In this document: positions 28,961 to 39,694 of the stretch, one piece after another | Layout: each line of letters begins with the position of its first letter | Numbering within the stretch: the stretch's first letter is position 1 | Assembly (NCBI RefSeq): GCF_024347655.1 | Contig: NZ_AP025514.1 | Location: 2,666,001 to 2,730,000, forward strand | Source: Vibrio toranzoniae | Lineage (GTDB): Bacteria > Pseudomonadota > Gammaproteobacteria > Enterobacterales > Vibrionaceae | Length of the DNA stretch: 64,000 bases | Direction of reading: 5' to 3' | Notes under the pieces: model-generated | What the model was told of the DNA's origin: nothing | The model's database searches: none | The model's input: the letters and a program-made list of their open reading frames with translations, nothing else | Made by a program: the position numbers and the translations under genes

Positions 28961-30037
28961 TTATAGTACGTCTACAGCATTAAGGTCAGCAAATGCTTTC
29001 TCTAGACGAGCAACCATTGAAGCTTGACCTGCACGTAACCATACGCGTGGATCGTAGTACTTCTTGTTTGGAGCAGATTCGCCAGTTGGGTTACCGATTT
29101 GACCTTGTAGGAAATCGAAGTTGTCAGCTGAGTACTGACGAATACCGTCCCAAGTTGCCCACTGTGTATCAGTATCGATGTTCATTTTGATAACACCGTA
29201 ACCGATAGACTCTTGGATTTCTGCTTCAGAAGAACCAGAACCACCGTGGAATACGAAGTTTAGAGCGTTAGGTGCAATACCGAACTTCTCTGAACAGTAT
29301 GCTTGAGAATCACGTAGGATAGTTGGAGTCAGTACAACGTTACCAGCTTGGTAAACACCGTGTACGTTACCGAAAGAAGCAGCGATAGTGAAACGAGGGC
29401 TAACTTCCATTAGTTTCTCGTATGCGTACGCTACGTCTTCTGGAGAAGTGTAAAGCTCAGATGCGTCCATATCAGAGTTATCTACGCCGTCTTCTTCACC
29501 ACCAGTACAACCAAGTTCGATCTCGATTGTCATGTTCATTTTAGCCATGCGCTCTAGGTACTTAGCACATGTTTCGATGTTCTCTTCTAGAGACTCTTCA
29601 GAAAGGTCTAGCATGTGAGAAGAGAATAGAGGCTTACCAGTTTGTGCGAAGAACTCTTCACCAGCGTCTAATAGACCGTCGATCCATGGAAGAAGTTTCT
29701 TAGCAGCGTGGTCAGTATGTAGAATAACTGGAACACCGTAAGCTTCAGCTACAGCGTGTACGTATTTTGCACCAGCTACAGCGCCAAGCACTTGTGCGCC
29801 TTGACCTTCAAGTTTAACGCCTTTACCTGCGAAGAATGCAGCGCCACCGTTAGAGAACTGAACAACTACTGGAGATTTAACTTTAGCAGCTGCTTCTAGT
29901 ACTGCGTTTACAGAGTCAGTACCAACAACGTTTACAGCAGGAAGAGCAAATTTGTTTTCTTTTGCTACTTCAAATACTTTCTGTACGTCATCGCCAGAAA
30001 TCACACCAGGTTTTACAAAATCGAAGATCTTAGACAT
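28961..30037 (-). CDS. fba: Class II fructose-bisphosphate aldolase
   Basis: Zinc-dependent cleavage of fructose-1,6-bisphosphate in glycolysis. Zinc and catalytic segments HTDHAAKK (about 108-115), ELGCTGGEEDGVDN (about 172-185) and FHGGSGS (about 263-269) are intact; 358 aa as in E. coli FbaA. Transcribed after pgk and epd in the leftward epd-pgk-fba group. Confidence 0.97.
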   Translation of the reverse strand: MSKIFDFVKPGVISGDDVQKVFEVAKENKFALPAVNVVGTDSVNAVLEAAAKVKSPVVVQFSNGGAAFFAGKGVKLEGQGAQVLGAVAGAKYVHAVAEAYGVPVILHTDHAAKKLLPWIDGLLDAGEEFFAQTGKPLFSSHMLDLSEESLEENIETCAKYLERMAKMNMTIEIELGCTGGEEDGVDNSDMDASELYTSPEDVAYAYEKLMEVSPRFTIAASFGNVHGVYQAGNVVLTPTILRDSQAYCSEKFGIAPNALNFVFHGGSGSSEAEIQESIGYGVIKMNIDTDTQWATWDGIRQYSADNFDFLQGQIGNPTGESAPNKKYYDPRVWLRAGQASMVARLEKAFADLNAVDVL

Positions 30038-30156
30038 GGAAATAGTCCTATTTATTCTATCGTTTTAAGATTAAAAAACTTAAGTTCAAAAACTTGCAAT
30101 CGTTTGCTCACAACTTATGCCATTCTAGCAAAAAAGTGTGATATGCAGCAAACGTT

Positions 30157-30185
30157 AAAAGGCGAGATTCGCATCTCGCCTTTCT
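30157..30185 (-). terminator. Hairpin after pgk
   Basis: AAAGGCGAGAT/ATCTCGCCTTT type stem; on the minus strand a short TTTT follows. Likely partial terminator, so some readthrough into fba is expected. Confidence 0.6.
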
Positions 30186-30192
30186 AAATCAA

Positions 30193-31356
30193 TTATGCTT
30201 TAGCACGCTCTTCAAGCATTGCTACTGCAGGAAGTACTTTACCTTCAACGAACTCAAGGAAAGCGCCACCGCCAGTAGAGATGTAAGAAACGTCCGCTTT
30301 GATACCGAACTTATCGATAGCGGCTAGCGTGTCACCACCACCTGCTACAGAGAAACCTGCAGACTCAGCGATTGCTTTAGAGATACCAGCTGTACCCGCT
30401 TCGAAGTTTTTGAATTCAAATACGCCTACAGGGCCGTTCCAAAGGATAGTTTTTGCGTTACCGATGATTTCAGCTAGTGCTGCAGTTGAATCTGGGCCAA
30501 GGTCGAAGATCATGTCGTCGTCTTGAACTTCAGAAACGTGCTTGATTTCAGCTTCTGCGTTTTCGTCGAATGCTTTAGCACATGCAACATCAGTAGCAAC
30601 TGGAATTGCGCACTCTTTCATTAGCTTCTGAGCCGTTTCAACTAGATCAGCTTCGTATAGAGACTTACCTACGTTGTGGCCTTCTGCAGCGATGAATGTG
30701 TTTGCGATACCACCACCAACAACAAGTTGGTCAGCGATTTTAGATAGCGACTCAAGAACCGTTAGTTTAGTCGAAACTTTAGAACCACCAACGATAGCAA
30801 CGAGTGGACGCTCTGGGTTGTCCATTGCTTTACCAAGCGCTTCAAGCTCAGCAGCTAAAAGAGGACCAGCACATGCTACAGGAGCGTAAGTACCTACACC
30901 GTGAGTAGAAGCTTGTGCACGGTGAGCTGTACCGAATGCATCCATTACAAAGATGTCACATAGTGCAGCGTACTGCTTAGAAAGTGCTTCTTCGTTTTTC
31001 TTCTCGCCTTTGTTAAAGCGAACGTTTTCAAGAACAACGAGTTCACCAGCGTTTAGCTCTAGGCCGTTAACGTAATCTTTCGCTAGCTTAACGTCGCAGT
31101 CTAGTGCGTCGTTTAGGTAGTTAACTACAGGTGCTAGAGAGAACTCTTCGTTGTATTCGCCTTCAGTAGGACGACCAAGGTGAGAAGTAACCATAACTTT
31201 TGCGCCAGCTTCTAGGCAAAGTTTGATAGTTGGTAGAGATGCAAGGATACGTGCATCTGAAGTTACTTTACCGTCTTTTACTGGTACGTTTAGGTCAGCA
31301 CGAATAAATACGCGTTTACCTGCAAGTTCCAGGTCAGTCATCTTGATCACAGACAT
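30193..31356 (-). CDS. pgk: Phosphoglycerate kinase
   Basis: Converts 1,3-bisphosphoglycerate plus ADP to 3-phosphoglycerate plus ATP. N-terminal [10 protein letters not shown] motif, [11 protein letters not shown] hinge, ATP-site VGGSKVSTK and C-terminal [16 protein letters not shown] all present. ATG at 31356 (387 aa, MSVIKMTDL) follows TGAGAGGACA; the five-codon longer frame lacks a ribosome site. Confidence 0.97.
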   Translation of the reverse strand: MSVIKMTDLELAGKRVFIRADLNVPVKDGKVTSDARILASLPTIKLCLEAGAKVMVTSHLGRPTEGEYNEEFSLAPVVNYLNDALDCDVKLAKDYVNGLELNAGELVVLENVRFNKGEKKNEEALSKQYAALCDIFVMDAFGTAHRAQASTHGVGTYAPVACAGPLLAAELEALGKAMDNPERPLVAIVGGSKVSTKLTVLESLSKIADQLVVGGGIANTFIAAEGHNVGKSLYEADLVETAQKLMKECAIPVATDVACAKAFDENAEAEIKHVSEVQDDDMIFDLGPDSTAALAEIIGNAKTILWNGPVGVFEFKNFEAGTAGISKAIAESAGFSVAGGGDTLAAIDKFGIKADVSYISTGGGAFLEFVEGKVLPAVAMLEERAKA

Positions 31357-31522
31357 GTTTTGTCCTCTCAAATTTAAATAAATATAAAGTTTTGGAAACT
31401 CAGCAACCCTGCTAAGCCTATAAATTATTCAACTGGTAATTCTTTAACTACTCATAATATGTGGATACTTTGTATTTATTTCAAGCTAAAAAATAAATAA
31501 TCCACACATTTGCTTCTAGGTC

Positions 31523-32572
31523 TTACTTCTTGCCTTCAGAAGCTTGCATTGCAAGAACCGTATCCAGCATTCGATTCGCAAAGCCCCATTCATTGTCACA
31601 CCACACCAGCATTTTCACTAAGGTGCCATTGCTCACTCGTGTTTGTGAACCATCAACGATTGCGCTATGGGGATCGTGATTAAAGTCAATGGAAACGAGC
31701 GGCGCTTCAGTATAGTCAACTATATTGTGTAATGTACACTGGGATGCATTAACAATGGTTTGATTTACGTCATTAACTTTCACATTTGTATTAATTGTGA
31801 CACTTAAATCCATCGCGGTTACGTTTACCGTCGGCACACGCACAGATATCGCTTCGAACTTGTTAGAAAATTTCGGGAAGATTCTTTCAATACCTTTATG
31901 CAGTTTGGTATCGACAGGAATGATGGATTGGCTCGCAGCTCGAGTACGGCGAAGATCGCTGTGGTACGCATCGATCACTTGCTGATCATTCATTGAAGAG
32001 TGAATAGTCGTGATGGTACCGGATTCGATGCCAAAGGCGTCATCAAGCACCTTAATGATAGGGACAATACAGTTAGTGGTGCATGAACCATTGGAAACGA
32101 TTCGGTGGTCAGCTTCGATGGTATCGTGATTTACACCATAGATAATGGTGTTATCGAGGTCGTTAGCACCTGGATGTGAAAACAGCACTTTCTTCGCGCC
32201 AGCAGCGATGTGCGCAAGGCCGTCATCTCGGCAACCGTAAACACCAGTACAATCGAGAACAATATCAACCTCGAGGTCACGCCAAGGCAACAGTTCAATA
32301 TCAGCCAGATGTAAGATACGAATGGTATCAAACTCGCCTTTATCTTCAGCACCAATGCCATGATGAACATAGATGTGCTCTTGATCGTTAGAGATTTTCT
32401 TGCCGAAGCGGCCATGACTGGTGTCGTACTGCAATAGGTGAGCCATAGCGTCAGGCTGAGCAAGCTCATTGACCGCTACTACTTTGATTTGTTGGCTTTT
32501 GCCACTTTCATAGACAGCGCGTAATACATTACGCCCTATTCGTCCAAATCCATTTATCGCGACTTTTAGCAT
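31523..32572 (-). CDS. epd: D-erythrose-4-phosphate dehydrogenase
   Basis: GAPDH-like enzyme making 4-phosphoerythronate for the DXP-dependent vitamin B6 pathway (same pathway as pdxJ). NAD fold start [14 protein letters not shown]; nucleophile Cys164 in SNGSCTTNC. It is Epd rather than GapA by the sequence [22 protein letters not shown] and by its place before pgk. Start chosen at 32572 (349 aa, [10 protein letters not shown]). Confidence 0.95.
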   Translation of the reverse strand: MLKVAINGFGRIGRNVLRAVYESGKSQQIKVVAVNELAQPDAMAHLLQYDTSHGRFGKKISNDQEHIYVHHGIGAEDKGEFDTIRILHLADIELLPWRDLEVDIVLDCTGVYGCRDDGLAHIAAGAKKVLFSHPGANDLDNTIIYGVNHDTIEADHRIVSNGSCTTNCIVPIIKVLDDAFGIESGTITTIHSSMNDQQVIDAYHSDLRRTRAASQSIIPVDTKLHKGIERIFPKFSNKFEAISVRVPTVNVTAMDLSVTINTNVKVNDVNQTIVNASQCTLHNIVDYTEAPLVSIDFNHDPHSAIVDGSQTRVSNGTLVKMLVWCDNEWGFANRMLDTVLAMQASEGKK

Positions 32573-32662
32573 AGTTCCGTACATCTAACCAAAATTTCGT
32601 GTCACAGATACTACCTGATCAGGTTGAAAAGCGCACCTGTTGAATCATAGCAAAGTAGGATT

Positions 32663-32690
32663 AAAAAAGGCCGAGACAATGCTCGGCCTA
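32663..32690 (-). terminator. irgA terminator
   Basis: AGGCCGAG/CTCGGCCT stem; minus-strand T-run of six. Confidence 0.85.
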
Positions 32691-32702
32691 CTACAACAAT
32701 CA

Positions 32703-34661
32703 TTAAAATGCGACGTCTAAACCTAACCAGTAGCGACGACCATCTTCGACATATCCGTATTCTTCGTAACTGATTTCCTCGTCCAGCAAGTTATAGATCG
32801 CGCCTTTGATACGAGTGTTATCGGTTAACTGGTATGTCACACCGGCGTCCACAAAGGTATAAGCGGGCTCTACGGTACTGTTTCTCGATGGGCCCGTAAC
32901 CGGATCCATTTCTTTACCTCGATAAGTGACTTTAGCCCAACTCTCTAGGTCTACTGTTGTTTGCCAAGCCACATCAACGTTAAATAGATGCTTTGGTAAC
33001 TGCTGTAACGGCATGCCTTTGTATTCACCTGTTTTTTGTTCGGAATCGGTAAATGTGTAGCTCGAGCTGATATAAATAGTTTCTGTTAACGGCGATGCTA
33101 AGGTCGCTTCAATACCTTGTGTGACGGCTTCATCCACGTTGATACGGTACGTAGGATCGGCTCCCCATTGGTTTGGCCCATCAGTACAGATGGTATCTGG
33201 ACAAACAACACGTGTGATTTTGTCTTTGAACTCATTATGGAATGCAGTCAAAGAGACATCTAAACCAGCGTCACCTTGATACAAGACGCTGATTTCTTTG
33301 TTTAGCGACGTTTCAGGATCAAGATCTGGGTTACCGTAAATATTACCGCCACCGCTGACTTGTGCCCAACCAGGAGTAATTTCACGTAATTGCGGAGAAC
33401 GGAAACCTGTTGCCACACCACCTTTCACAGTCCAAGACGGGTCGACACGCCATACACCATAAACACGCGGGCTAAAGTGCGCGCCATAGTTTTCGTCATG
33501 ATCTAGACGACCACCAAACGTAACGCTAAACGGATCGGCGATTCTCCATTCATCTTCAATGAAGACAGCCCACTGCGTATTCGATGTTTCGGTCTTCGAT
33601 GACGCTTTGTTGGAAGTAAAATCCTCAAGCTCCGCATGAGTGGCGTCCACACCGGTCGTCAGTGTATGGTTTCCAATACCAGTCACTAAGCTCGACTTGA
33701 ACGTAGTGTTGGTGATCATCATCTCACGAGATTTGTTTTCGCTCTCTTCACGTTGCAAGTAAGTATCTGATAGGCCAACCGAGTCCCAATCGCCGTTGTG
33801 ACTCAGTGTGACGTAATTACGACTATATTCGTTGAGCGAATCCTCACAACCTCTTCGGCAACCCGTAGTGGGTACGGAGAGTCCAACGTTCCCACGACGA
33901 CTTTGTGCCGATGTGCCCCCTTCTAATTGCACAGAATGGCGGTCATTAACCTGGTAGGTCAGTTTTGACGAGATACTTTGCATATCTTTATCTTCATAAC
34001 CGTATTCAATATCATCTTCTTCTCTTGCGGTATACTGACCGTATACTTGGAGAGATAGATTTTCGGCTAGCGGCCCATTGACGAAGAAATTCGCGCTCTG
34101 TTCTCCGCCCGAGCGACTGTTGTCTTGCAAAACCGTGCCTAGTTGAACGTTACCCGTCCACTCCATCGCGTCTTTTCGTGTGATCACGTTAATCACACCA
34201 CCAATCGCATCAGAGCCATAAAGCGTCGACATTGGGCCACGAATGACCTCAATTCTCTCAATCGCTTGAAGAGGGGGTAGCCAACCTTGTTCAATACCAG
34301 GGCCGTCACTATTTGGGCGAGTTTCACGCGTGCTTTGGCGCTTACCATCGACGAGTATCAAGGTGTATTTAGAACCCATACCACGAATACTGATGTCGGT
34401 AGTGTCGCCACCACCAGTCACGACAACACCAGGCACACTTTTTAGTGCATCAGTAACATCACGATAATAACGCGAGTCCAACTCCTCACGCGAAATCACA
34501 CTAATACTCGCAGGTGCGTCCGCTTGAGACTGTTCATAACTTGATGCAGTTACAACCACTGTTTCCATTCTAGAAACCGCATCATTGGCAAAAACATGAG
34601 GGATACTGACAAAGGCAAAAATACCAGTTGCAGTAATAACTGGCAGTCTAAGAGTAGACAT
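32703..34661 (-). CDS. irgA: TonB-dependent catecholate siderophore receptor, IrgA-like
   Basis: Outer-membrane receptor for ferric catecholates; V. cholerae IrgA transports enterobactin and related linear forms. Signal peptide about 1-25, TonB box region METVVVTAS at about 32-40, plug domain with SIRGMGSKYTLILVDGKRQ and RGPMSTLYGSDAIGGVINVITR, and a 22-strand barrel ending in the aromatic WLGLDVAF. 652 aa matches V. cholerae IrgA. Identification rests on similarity plus the conserved position between epd and irgB; a Fur box lies right before it. Confidence 0.9.
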   Translation of the reverse strand: MSTLRLPVITATGIFAFVSIPHVFANDAVSRMETVVVTASSYEQSQADAPASISVISREELDSRYYRDVTDALKSVPGVVVTGGGDTTDISIRGMGSKYTLILVDGKRQSTRETRPNSDGPGIEQGWLPPLQAIERIEVIRGPMSTLYGSDAIGGVINVITRKDAMEWTGNVQLGTVLQDNSRSGGEQSANFFVNGPLAENLSLQVYGQYTAREEDDIEYGYEDKDMQSISSKLTYQVNDRHSVQLEGGTSAQSRRGNVGLSVPTTGCRRGCEDSLNEYSRNYVTLSHNGDWDSVGLSDTYLQREESENKSREMMITNTTFKSSLVTGIGNHTLTTGVDATHAELEDFTSNKASSKTETSNTQWAVFIEDEWRIADPFSVTFGGRLDHDENYGAHFSPRVYGVWRVDPSWTVKGGVATGFRSPQLREITPGWAQVSGGGNIYGNPDLDPETSLNKEISVLYQGDAGLDVSLTAFHNEFKDKITRVVCPDTICTDGPNQWGADPTYRINVDEAVTQGIEATLASPLTETIYISSSYTFTDSEQKTGEYKGMPLQQLPKHLFNVDVAWQTTVDLESWAKVTYRGKEMDPVTGPSRNSTVEPAYTFVDAGVTYQLTDNTRIKGAIYNLLDEEISYEEYGYVEDGRRYWLGLDVAF

Positions 34662-34674
34662 CTACATCTCCATA

Positions 34675-34696
34675 ATTGATAATGATTATTATTTTC
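34675..34696 (-). promoter_or_regulatory. Fur box upstream of irgA
   Basis: ATTGATAATGATTATTATTT is a close match to the Fur consensus GATAATGATAATCATTATC and lies 14 nt upstream of the irgA start, overlapping where transcription should begin. Indicates iron repression of irgA and possibly irgB. Confidence 0.85.
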
Positions 34697-34740
34697 AAAC
34701 GCAAATTATTCATAAATAGAGTGAGATGCATAGTGATAGT

Positions 34741-34770
34741 TATGGAACGGTTCCTCCCATTTATGGAACC
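34741..34770. promoter_or_regulatory. Candidate IrgB operator
   Basis: Dyad GGAACGGTTCC (34744-34754), and the word TATGGAAC recurs at 34741 and 34762, 21 bp apart. Location between divergent irgA and irgB fits a LysR-type site, and V. cholerae irgA expression needs IrgB binding in this gap. Confidence 0.5.
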
Positions 34771-34801
34771 CATACATAACTCAGTAAGGAATAAATGAAA
34801 T

Positions 34802-35695
34802 ATGCACGACTTAGCATCAATTCGAGCCTTTGATGCGCTCAATCAGCATAAGAGCTTGACCGCCGCTGCCAAGGCCCTTAACCAACCTAAATCAACGCTG
34901 AGTCGTCGCTTGGCACAATTAGAAGAAGATTTCGGTCAAGCTCTAACAGCAAGACAAGGCAACCGATTAGTTCTAACAAGAGCAGGAGAAATTTTTGCCC
35001 ACTACAGTCGCCAGATTCTTGAGCTAAGTGAAGAGAGTTATGATGCGCTCCAAGGTTTAACGAACCAAGTCTCAGGGCCGCTGCATATTGTTTGTCACAC
35101 AGCATTAGTTAGAAGTTGGCTAGGCGGTGTGCTCAACGGCTTTCTCGCCGGTAACCCTGACGTCAGGGTCCAACTCACCAGCGACTTTTCTGAAGCGCAT
35201 CATGACCCAGATTTGTTCATCTGGCTCGGTGAGCGTAAGGATCTCGGTTGGCGCAAAGAGGTATTAGGCTCATTTCGTTACACGCCCTTTGCCTCTCCAG
35301 CTTATCTAGAACAACATGGTTCGCTCCGACACCCCAAAGAACTTGAAGCGCACCCTTGGATAGACTTTGGCTCGGTACAAGAAAACGGATTGATGCTCAC
35401 GCACCCTCAACACGGTGAGTTCTTCTTAGAGCCATTTATTAGTCGCTTATACAGCGACAACATCGCCATGCAGATCGACAGCATCGCGAATGGTCATGGT
35501 ATTGGGTTGCTACCAACTTGGACAGCAAGCGGTTATGAGCAACATCACCCAGGTCGAATCACGCCTTGCTTAGAAGGTTGGCTTTCGGAGCCCATCTCCA
35601 TTAACTGCTATACGCCAGCAGGAAGACCACCACTGCGCTTATCCGTACTTTTAGAGCGCATTTACCAAAGCATTCCACAAGGTTGGAAAACCTGA
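34802..35695 (+). CDS. irgB: LysR-type activator IrgB
   Basis: Transcriptional activator of irgA under iron starvation in V. cholerae. N-terminal HTH (FDALNQHKSLTAAAKALNQPKSTLSRRLAQLEEDFG, about 9-44) and substrate-binding domain; 297 aa. Identified mainly by divergence from irgA and placement before tkt, both conserved with V. cholerae. Confidence 0.9.
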   Translation: MHDLASIRAFDALNQHKSLTAAAKALNQPKSTLSRRLAQLEEDFGQALTARQGNRLVLTRAGEIFAHYSRQILELSEESYDALQGLTNQVSGPLHIVCHTALVRSWLGGVLNGFLAGNPDVRVQLTSDFSEAHHDPDLFIWLGERKDLGWRKEVLGSFRYTPFASPAYLEQHGSLRHPKELEAHPWIDFGSVQENGLMLTHPQHGEFFLEPFISRLYSDNIAMQIDSIANGHGIGLLPTWTASGYEQHHPGRITPCLEGWLSEPISINCYTPAGRPPLRLSVLLERIYQSIPQGWKT

Positions 35696-35702
35696 CACAA
35701 TT

Positions 35703-35730
35703 AAAAAAGGCCATCGTAATGATGGCCTTT
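35703..35730. terminator. Bidirectional terminator irgB / tkt
   Basis: AAAGGCCATC/GATGGCCTTT stem, GTAAT loop, A-run and T-run flanks, between convergent genes. Confidence 0.85.
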
Positions 35731-35787
35731 CTAAATTTAGCATCTAACAGTCGTCCTTTACGTTCGACTGTTAGGGCTGTCTAGCAG

Positions 35788-37782
35788 TTACGCTAGCAAC
35801 TCTTTCGCTGTGTTTACTACGTTTTCAGTAGTGAAACCGAACATCTTGAATAGCTCGCCTGCTGGTGCAGATTCGCCGAACGTTGTCATGCCGATGATCT
35901 TGCCACCGAAACCAACGTACTTGTACCAGAAGTCAGCGATGCCCGCTTCTACTGCGATACGTGCAGTTACGTCAGATGGCAGTACAGACTCACGGTATTC
36001 TGCGTCTTGCTTATCGAACGCGTCAGTTGCAGGCATAGATACTACGCGTACTTTCTTGCCTTCAGCGGTTAGTTCAGCCGCAGCGCTAACCGCTAGCTCA
36101 ACTTCAGAACCTGTAGCGATAAGAATAAGCTCTGGCTTGCCAGCACAATCTTTCAGGATGTAACCACCCTTAGCGATGTTAGCCACTTGCTCAGCGTCAC
36201 GATCTTGTTGTGCAAGGTTTTGACGAGAGAAGATAAGTGCAGAAGGACCATCTTTACGTTCGATTGCCAGTTTCCAAGCAACAGCTGACTCAACTTGGTC
36301 ACATGGACGCCATGTGCTCATGTTTGGAGTCAGACGTAGAGATGCGATTTGCTCAACCGGTTGGTGAGTAGGACCATCTTCGCCTAGGCCGATAGAATCG
36401 TGCGTGTAAACTTGGATGTTCTGAGTTTTCATCAGAGCCGCCATACGCATAGCGTTACGAGCGTATTCCATGAACATTAGGAACGTTGCGCCGTAGGGTA
36501 CGAAACCACCGTGCAGAGCGATACCGTTCATGATAGCCGTCATACCGAATTCACGTACACCGTAGTGGATGTAGTTACCAGAGAAGTCGTTTGCTTCAAG
36601 CGACTTAGAACCAGACCACATAGTTAGGTTAGAAGGCGCAAGGTCAGCAGAGCCGCCCATGAATTCAGGTAGCATAGCACCGAACGCTTCGAGAGCATTT
36701 TGAGATGCTTTACGTGATGCGATGTTTGCTGGGTTAGCTTGAAGATCAGCGATGATTGCCGATGCTTTCTCTTCCCACTGTGCAGGAAGATCACCGTTTA
36801 CGCGGCGTTTGAATTCAGCTGCCAGCTCAGGGTATGCTGCTTCATAAGCTGCAAGTTTCTCGTTCCACGCTGCTTCCTTAGCTGCGCCTGCTTCTTTCGC
36901 ATCCCACTCTGCGTAAACTTCCGACGGAATTTCAAAAGGACCGTGCTCCCAACCTAGTTGTTTACGAGTTGCTGCGATTTCGTCAGCGCCTAAAGGTGCA
37001 CCGTGACAGTCGTGCGTACCTGCTTTATTTGGAGAACCAAAGCCAATTACTGTTTTAGTACAGATTAGAGTTGGACGAGGATCCGCTTTAGCCGCTTCAA
37101 TAGCAGCGTTGATAGCATCAGAGTCGTGACCATCTACCGCTGGGATTACGTGCCAGCCGTACGCTTCAAAACGCTTAGGTGTATCGTCAGAGAACCAACC
37201 TTCAACTTCACCATCGATAGAGATGCCATTGTCATCCCAGAAAGCAACCAGCTTACCAAGACCCAACGTACCTGCTAAAGAACATGCTTCGTGAGAGATA
37301 CCTTCCATCAGACAGCCATCACCCATGAATGCATAAGTGTAGTGGTCTACGATGTCATGGCCTTCTTTGTTGAACTGTGCAGCCAGTGCTTTTTCAGCCA
37401 TTGCCATACCAACAGCGTTAGTGATGCCTTGACCTAAAGGACCAGTAGTCGTTTCGATACCTGGTGCGTAGCCGTACTCTGGGTGACCTGGAGTCTTAGA
37501 GTGCAGTTGACGGAAGTTCTTAAGATCTTCAATTGAAAGCTCGTAACCTGCTAGGTGAAGCAGAGAGTAAATCAGCATTGAGCCATGGCCGTTAGACAGG
37601 ATAAAACGGTCGCGGTCAGCCCACTCTGGGTTGGCCGGGTTATGGTTCAAGTGGCCACGCCAAAGAACTTCAGCGATGTCAGCCATACCCATAGGTGCGC
37701 CTGGGTGACCAGAGTTTGCTTGTTGAACACCGTCCATGCTAAGCGCACGGATTGCATTGGCTAGAACTTTACGAGAAGGCAT
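35788..37782 (-). CDS. tkt: Transketolase
   Basis: Thiamine-diphosphate enzyme moving two-carbon units between sugar phosphates. Motifs: [17 protein letters not shown] (His26), [13 protein letters not shown] (ThDP motif, about 155-167), [11 protein letters not shown] near 468. ATG at 37782 gives 664 aa starting [17 protein letters not shown] with CAGGAGCAG upstream; the 18 codons before are not family-like. Divergent from metK. Confidence 0.97.
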   Translation of the reverse strand: MPSRKVLANAIRALSMDGVQQANSGHPGAPMGMADIAEVLWRGHLNHNPANPEWADRDRFILSNGHGSMLIYSLLHLAGYELSIEDLKNFRQLHSKTPGHPEYGYAPGIETTTGPLGQGITNAVGMAMAEKALAAQFNKEGHDIVDHYTYAFMGDGCLMEGISHEACSLAGTLGLGKLVAFWDDNGISIDGEVEGWFSDDTPKRFEAYGWHVIPAVDGHDSDAINAAIEAAKADPRPTLICTKTVIGFGSPNKAGTHDCHGAPLGADEIAATRKQLGWEHGPFEIPSEVYAEWDAKEAGAAKEAAWNEKLAAYEAAYPELAAEFKRRVNGDLPAQWEEKASAIIADLQANPANIASRKASQNALEAFGAMLPEFMGGSADLAPSNLTMWSGSKSLEANDFSGNYIHYGVREFGMTAIMNGIALHGGFVPYGATFLMFMEYARNAMRMAALMKTQNIQVYTHDSIGLGEDGPTHQPVEQIASLRLTPNMSTWRPCDQVESAVAWKLAIERKDGPSALIFSRQNLAQQDRDAEQVANIAKGGYILKDCAGKPELILIATGSEVELAVSAAAELTAEGKKVRVVSMPATDAFDKQDAEYRESVLPSDVTARIAVEAGIADFWYKYVGFGGKIIGMTTFGESAPAGELFKMFGFTTENVVNTAKELLA

Positions 37783-38000
37783 GTCTGCTCCTGAGTACAT
37801 AAGCGATTTAAAAAGAGTTAGTGCTAAAAATTTCATTTTTATTAGCGCGGGTATTCTCTCAAACGACTATAGCGACTGCAAACGATTTACTGTCCTTTTA
37901 ACCATCATTTTTCGCAATTTTTACCCATTGATATCACTTGGTAATGGCTTATATCACCCGGCACGCAAACGTTTAGTTATGTCATATCATAAAAAAGAGC

Positions 38001-38044
38001 TTGTAATTCGACCGTTGGAATTTAGAATGGCCGTCTAGATGTAG
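38001..38044 (+). promoter_or_regulatory. metK promoter with candidate MetJ box
   Basis: TTGTAA (38001-38006), 16-bp spacer, TAGAAT (38023-38028). Overlapping the expected start is GGCCGTCTAGATGTAG (38029-38044), 11 of 16 positions matching two tandem AGACGTCT met-boxes. Suggests repression by MetJ-SAM, as for metK elsewhere. Confidence 0.5.
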
Positions 38045-38120
38045 AAACACCTACAAAATATACTGTATTTAATGGCGGCGCTTCCTTAACTTGCGACGCC
38101 TAAAATTATTTGCATTTAAT

Positions 38121-38155
38121 CTATTTGCAACTAAAACACTATTTGCAACTAAAAC
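38121..38155 (+). repeat. 18-bp tandem duplication in metK leader
   Basis: CTATTTGCAACTAAAAC occurs at 38121-38137 and again at 38139-38155, one base apart; a weaker copy of the first part lies at about 38107. It ends 16 nt before the metK ATG. Confidence 0.9.
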
Positions 38156-38171
38156 TAAAAGTGGAGCTCTC

Positions 38172-39326
38172 ATGGCTAAGCACCTATTCACTTCTGAATC
38201 TGTTTCAGAAGGCCATCCAGATAAAATTGCAGACCAAATCTCTGATGCTGTTCTTGATGCCATCTTGGAACAAGATCCAAAAGCACGTGTTGCTTGTGAG
38301 ACTTACGTAAAAACCGGCATGGTGATGGTTGGCGGTGAAGTAACAACGTCTGCATGGGTTGATATTGAAGAAATCACTCGTGAAACAGTACGTGAAATTG
38401 GTTACGTTCATTCTGATATGGGCTTTGACGCTGACTCTTGTGCCGTTCTAAACACAATTGGTAAGCAGTCTCCAGACATCAACCAAGGTGTTGATAAAAC
38501 AGACCCGAAAGAGCAAGGCGCTGGCGACCAAGGTATCATGTTTGGTTACGCGACTAACGAAACACCAATCCTAATGCCTGCTCCAATTACTTACTCTCAC
38601 CTTCTTGTTAAAAAGCAAGCTGAAGTACGTAAGAGTGGCAAGCTTAACTTCCTTCGCCCAGATGCTAAGTCTCAAGTAACATTCCAGTACGACCAAGGTA
38701 AGATCGTGGGTATCGATGCCGTTGTTCTTTCAACTCAGCACTGTGATTCAGTCACGACACCTGACCTGCGTGAAGCGGTAATGGAAGAGATCATCAAGCC
38801 AGTACTTCCTTCTGAGTGGATCAATAAAGACACTAACTTCTTCATCAATCCAACAGGTCGTTTCGTAATCGGTGGCCCAATGGGTGACTGTGGTCTAACT
38901 GGTCGTAAGATCATTGTTGATACCTACGGCGGCGCAGCTCGTCACGGTGGCGGTGCATTCTCTGGTAAAGATCCATCAAAAGTTGACCGTTCTGCAGCTT
39001 ACGCAGCGCGTTATGTTGCGAAAAACATCGTTGCAGCAGGTATGGCTGACCGTTGTGAGATTCAACTGTCTTACGCTATCGGTGTTGCTGATCCTACATC
39101 TATCATGGTTGAAACGTTCGGTACTGAAAAAGTAGCGCACGAGATCATCATTGAAGCCGTTCGTCAAAACTTCGATCTACGCCCATACGGTCTTCAAGAG
39201 ATGCTGAACCTTCTTCAACCTATCTACAAGCAGACTGCTGCATACGGCCACTTCGGTCGTGAAGAATTCCCTTGGGAAGCGACAGACAAAGCAGCAATCC
39301 TTGCGGACTTCGCTGGTCTAAAATAA
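38172..39326 (+). CDS. metK: S-adenosylmethionine synthetase
   Basis: Makes SAM from methionine and ATP. His15 in [30 protein letters not shown] near 115 and the P-loop-like [15 protein letters not shown] near 260 are intact. ATG at 38172 (384 aa) has GTGGAG upstream; the extended frame would translate the tandem repeat in the leader and is rejected. Confidence 0.97.
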   Translation: MAKHLFTSESVSEGHPDKIADQISDAVLDAILEQDPKARVACETYVKTGMVMVGGEVTTSAWVDIEEITRETVREIGYVHSDMGFDADSCAVLNTIGKQSPDINQGVDKTDPKEQGAGDQGIMFGYATNETPILMPAPITYSHLLVKKQAEVRKSGKLNFLRPDAKSQVTFQYDQGKIVGIDAVVLSTQHCDSVTTPDLREAVMEEIIKPVLPSEWINKDTNFFINPTGRFVIGGPMGDCGLTGRKIIVDTYGGAARHGGGAFSGKDPSKVDRSAAYAARYVAKNIVAAGMADRCEIQLSYAIGVADPTSIMVETFGTEKVAHEIIIEAVRQNFDLRPYGLQEMLNLLQPIYKQTAAYGHFGREEFPWEATDKAAILADFAGLK

Positions 39327-39351
39327 TTTAGCCACTGCGATTTGTTTCTTT

Positions 39352-39386
39352 AAAGCCCTTATTTCTTAGTAAGGGCTTTATTTTTA
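39352..39386 (+). terminator. metK terminator
   Basis: AAAGCCCTTA/TAAGGGCTTT stem followed by ATTTTTA. Confidence 0.85.
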
Positions 39387-39387
39387 T

Positions 39388-39694
39388 GTACTTACCGAAC
39401 TTTCACTCGCCATTCCCTTCTCTAACGCCCTTCTTTACCGTTAACCACTTAGTATAAAAAGCCACTGATAATTTGTATTTTCTAGCACTACTGACAATAG
39501 TTAAGGTAACTCCTAGACGATCAAGCTCACGTTTAACCCTAATGTATTTAGTCTAAAATCATTAGTTAAATGAATGCGAGAGCAAAAACTAGGACGATTA
39601 CGAGCGATTGAGCTCGACACCATAACGCTAATGTCAACCACACCACTGAGCCTTATGGAATTATAACTAGGACGTTATTTAACTAGGGGGAATT
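39388..39694. other. Non-coding gap metK - DUF2189 gene
   Basis: About 307 bp, no ORF. The word AACTAGGACG occurs twice (about 39587 and 39665). Nothing else stands out. Confidence 0.6.
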
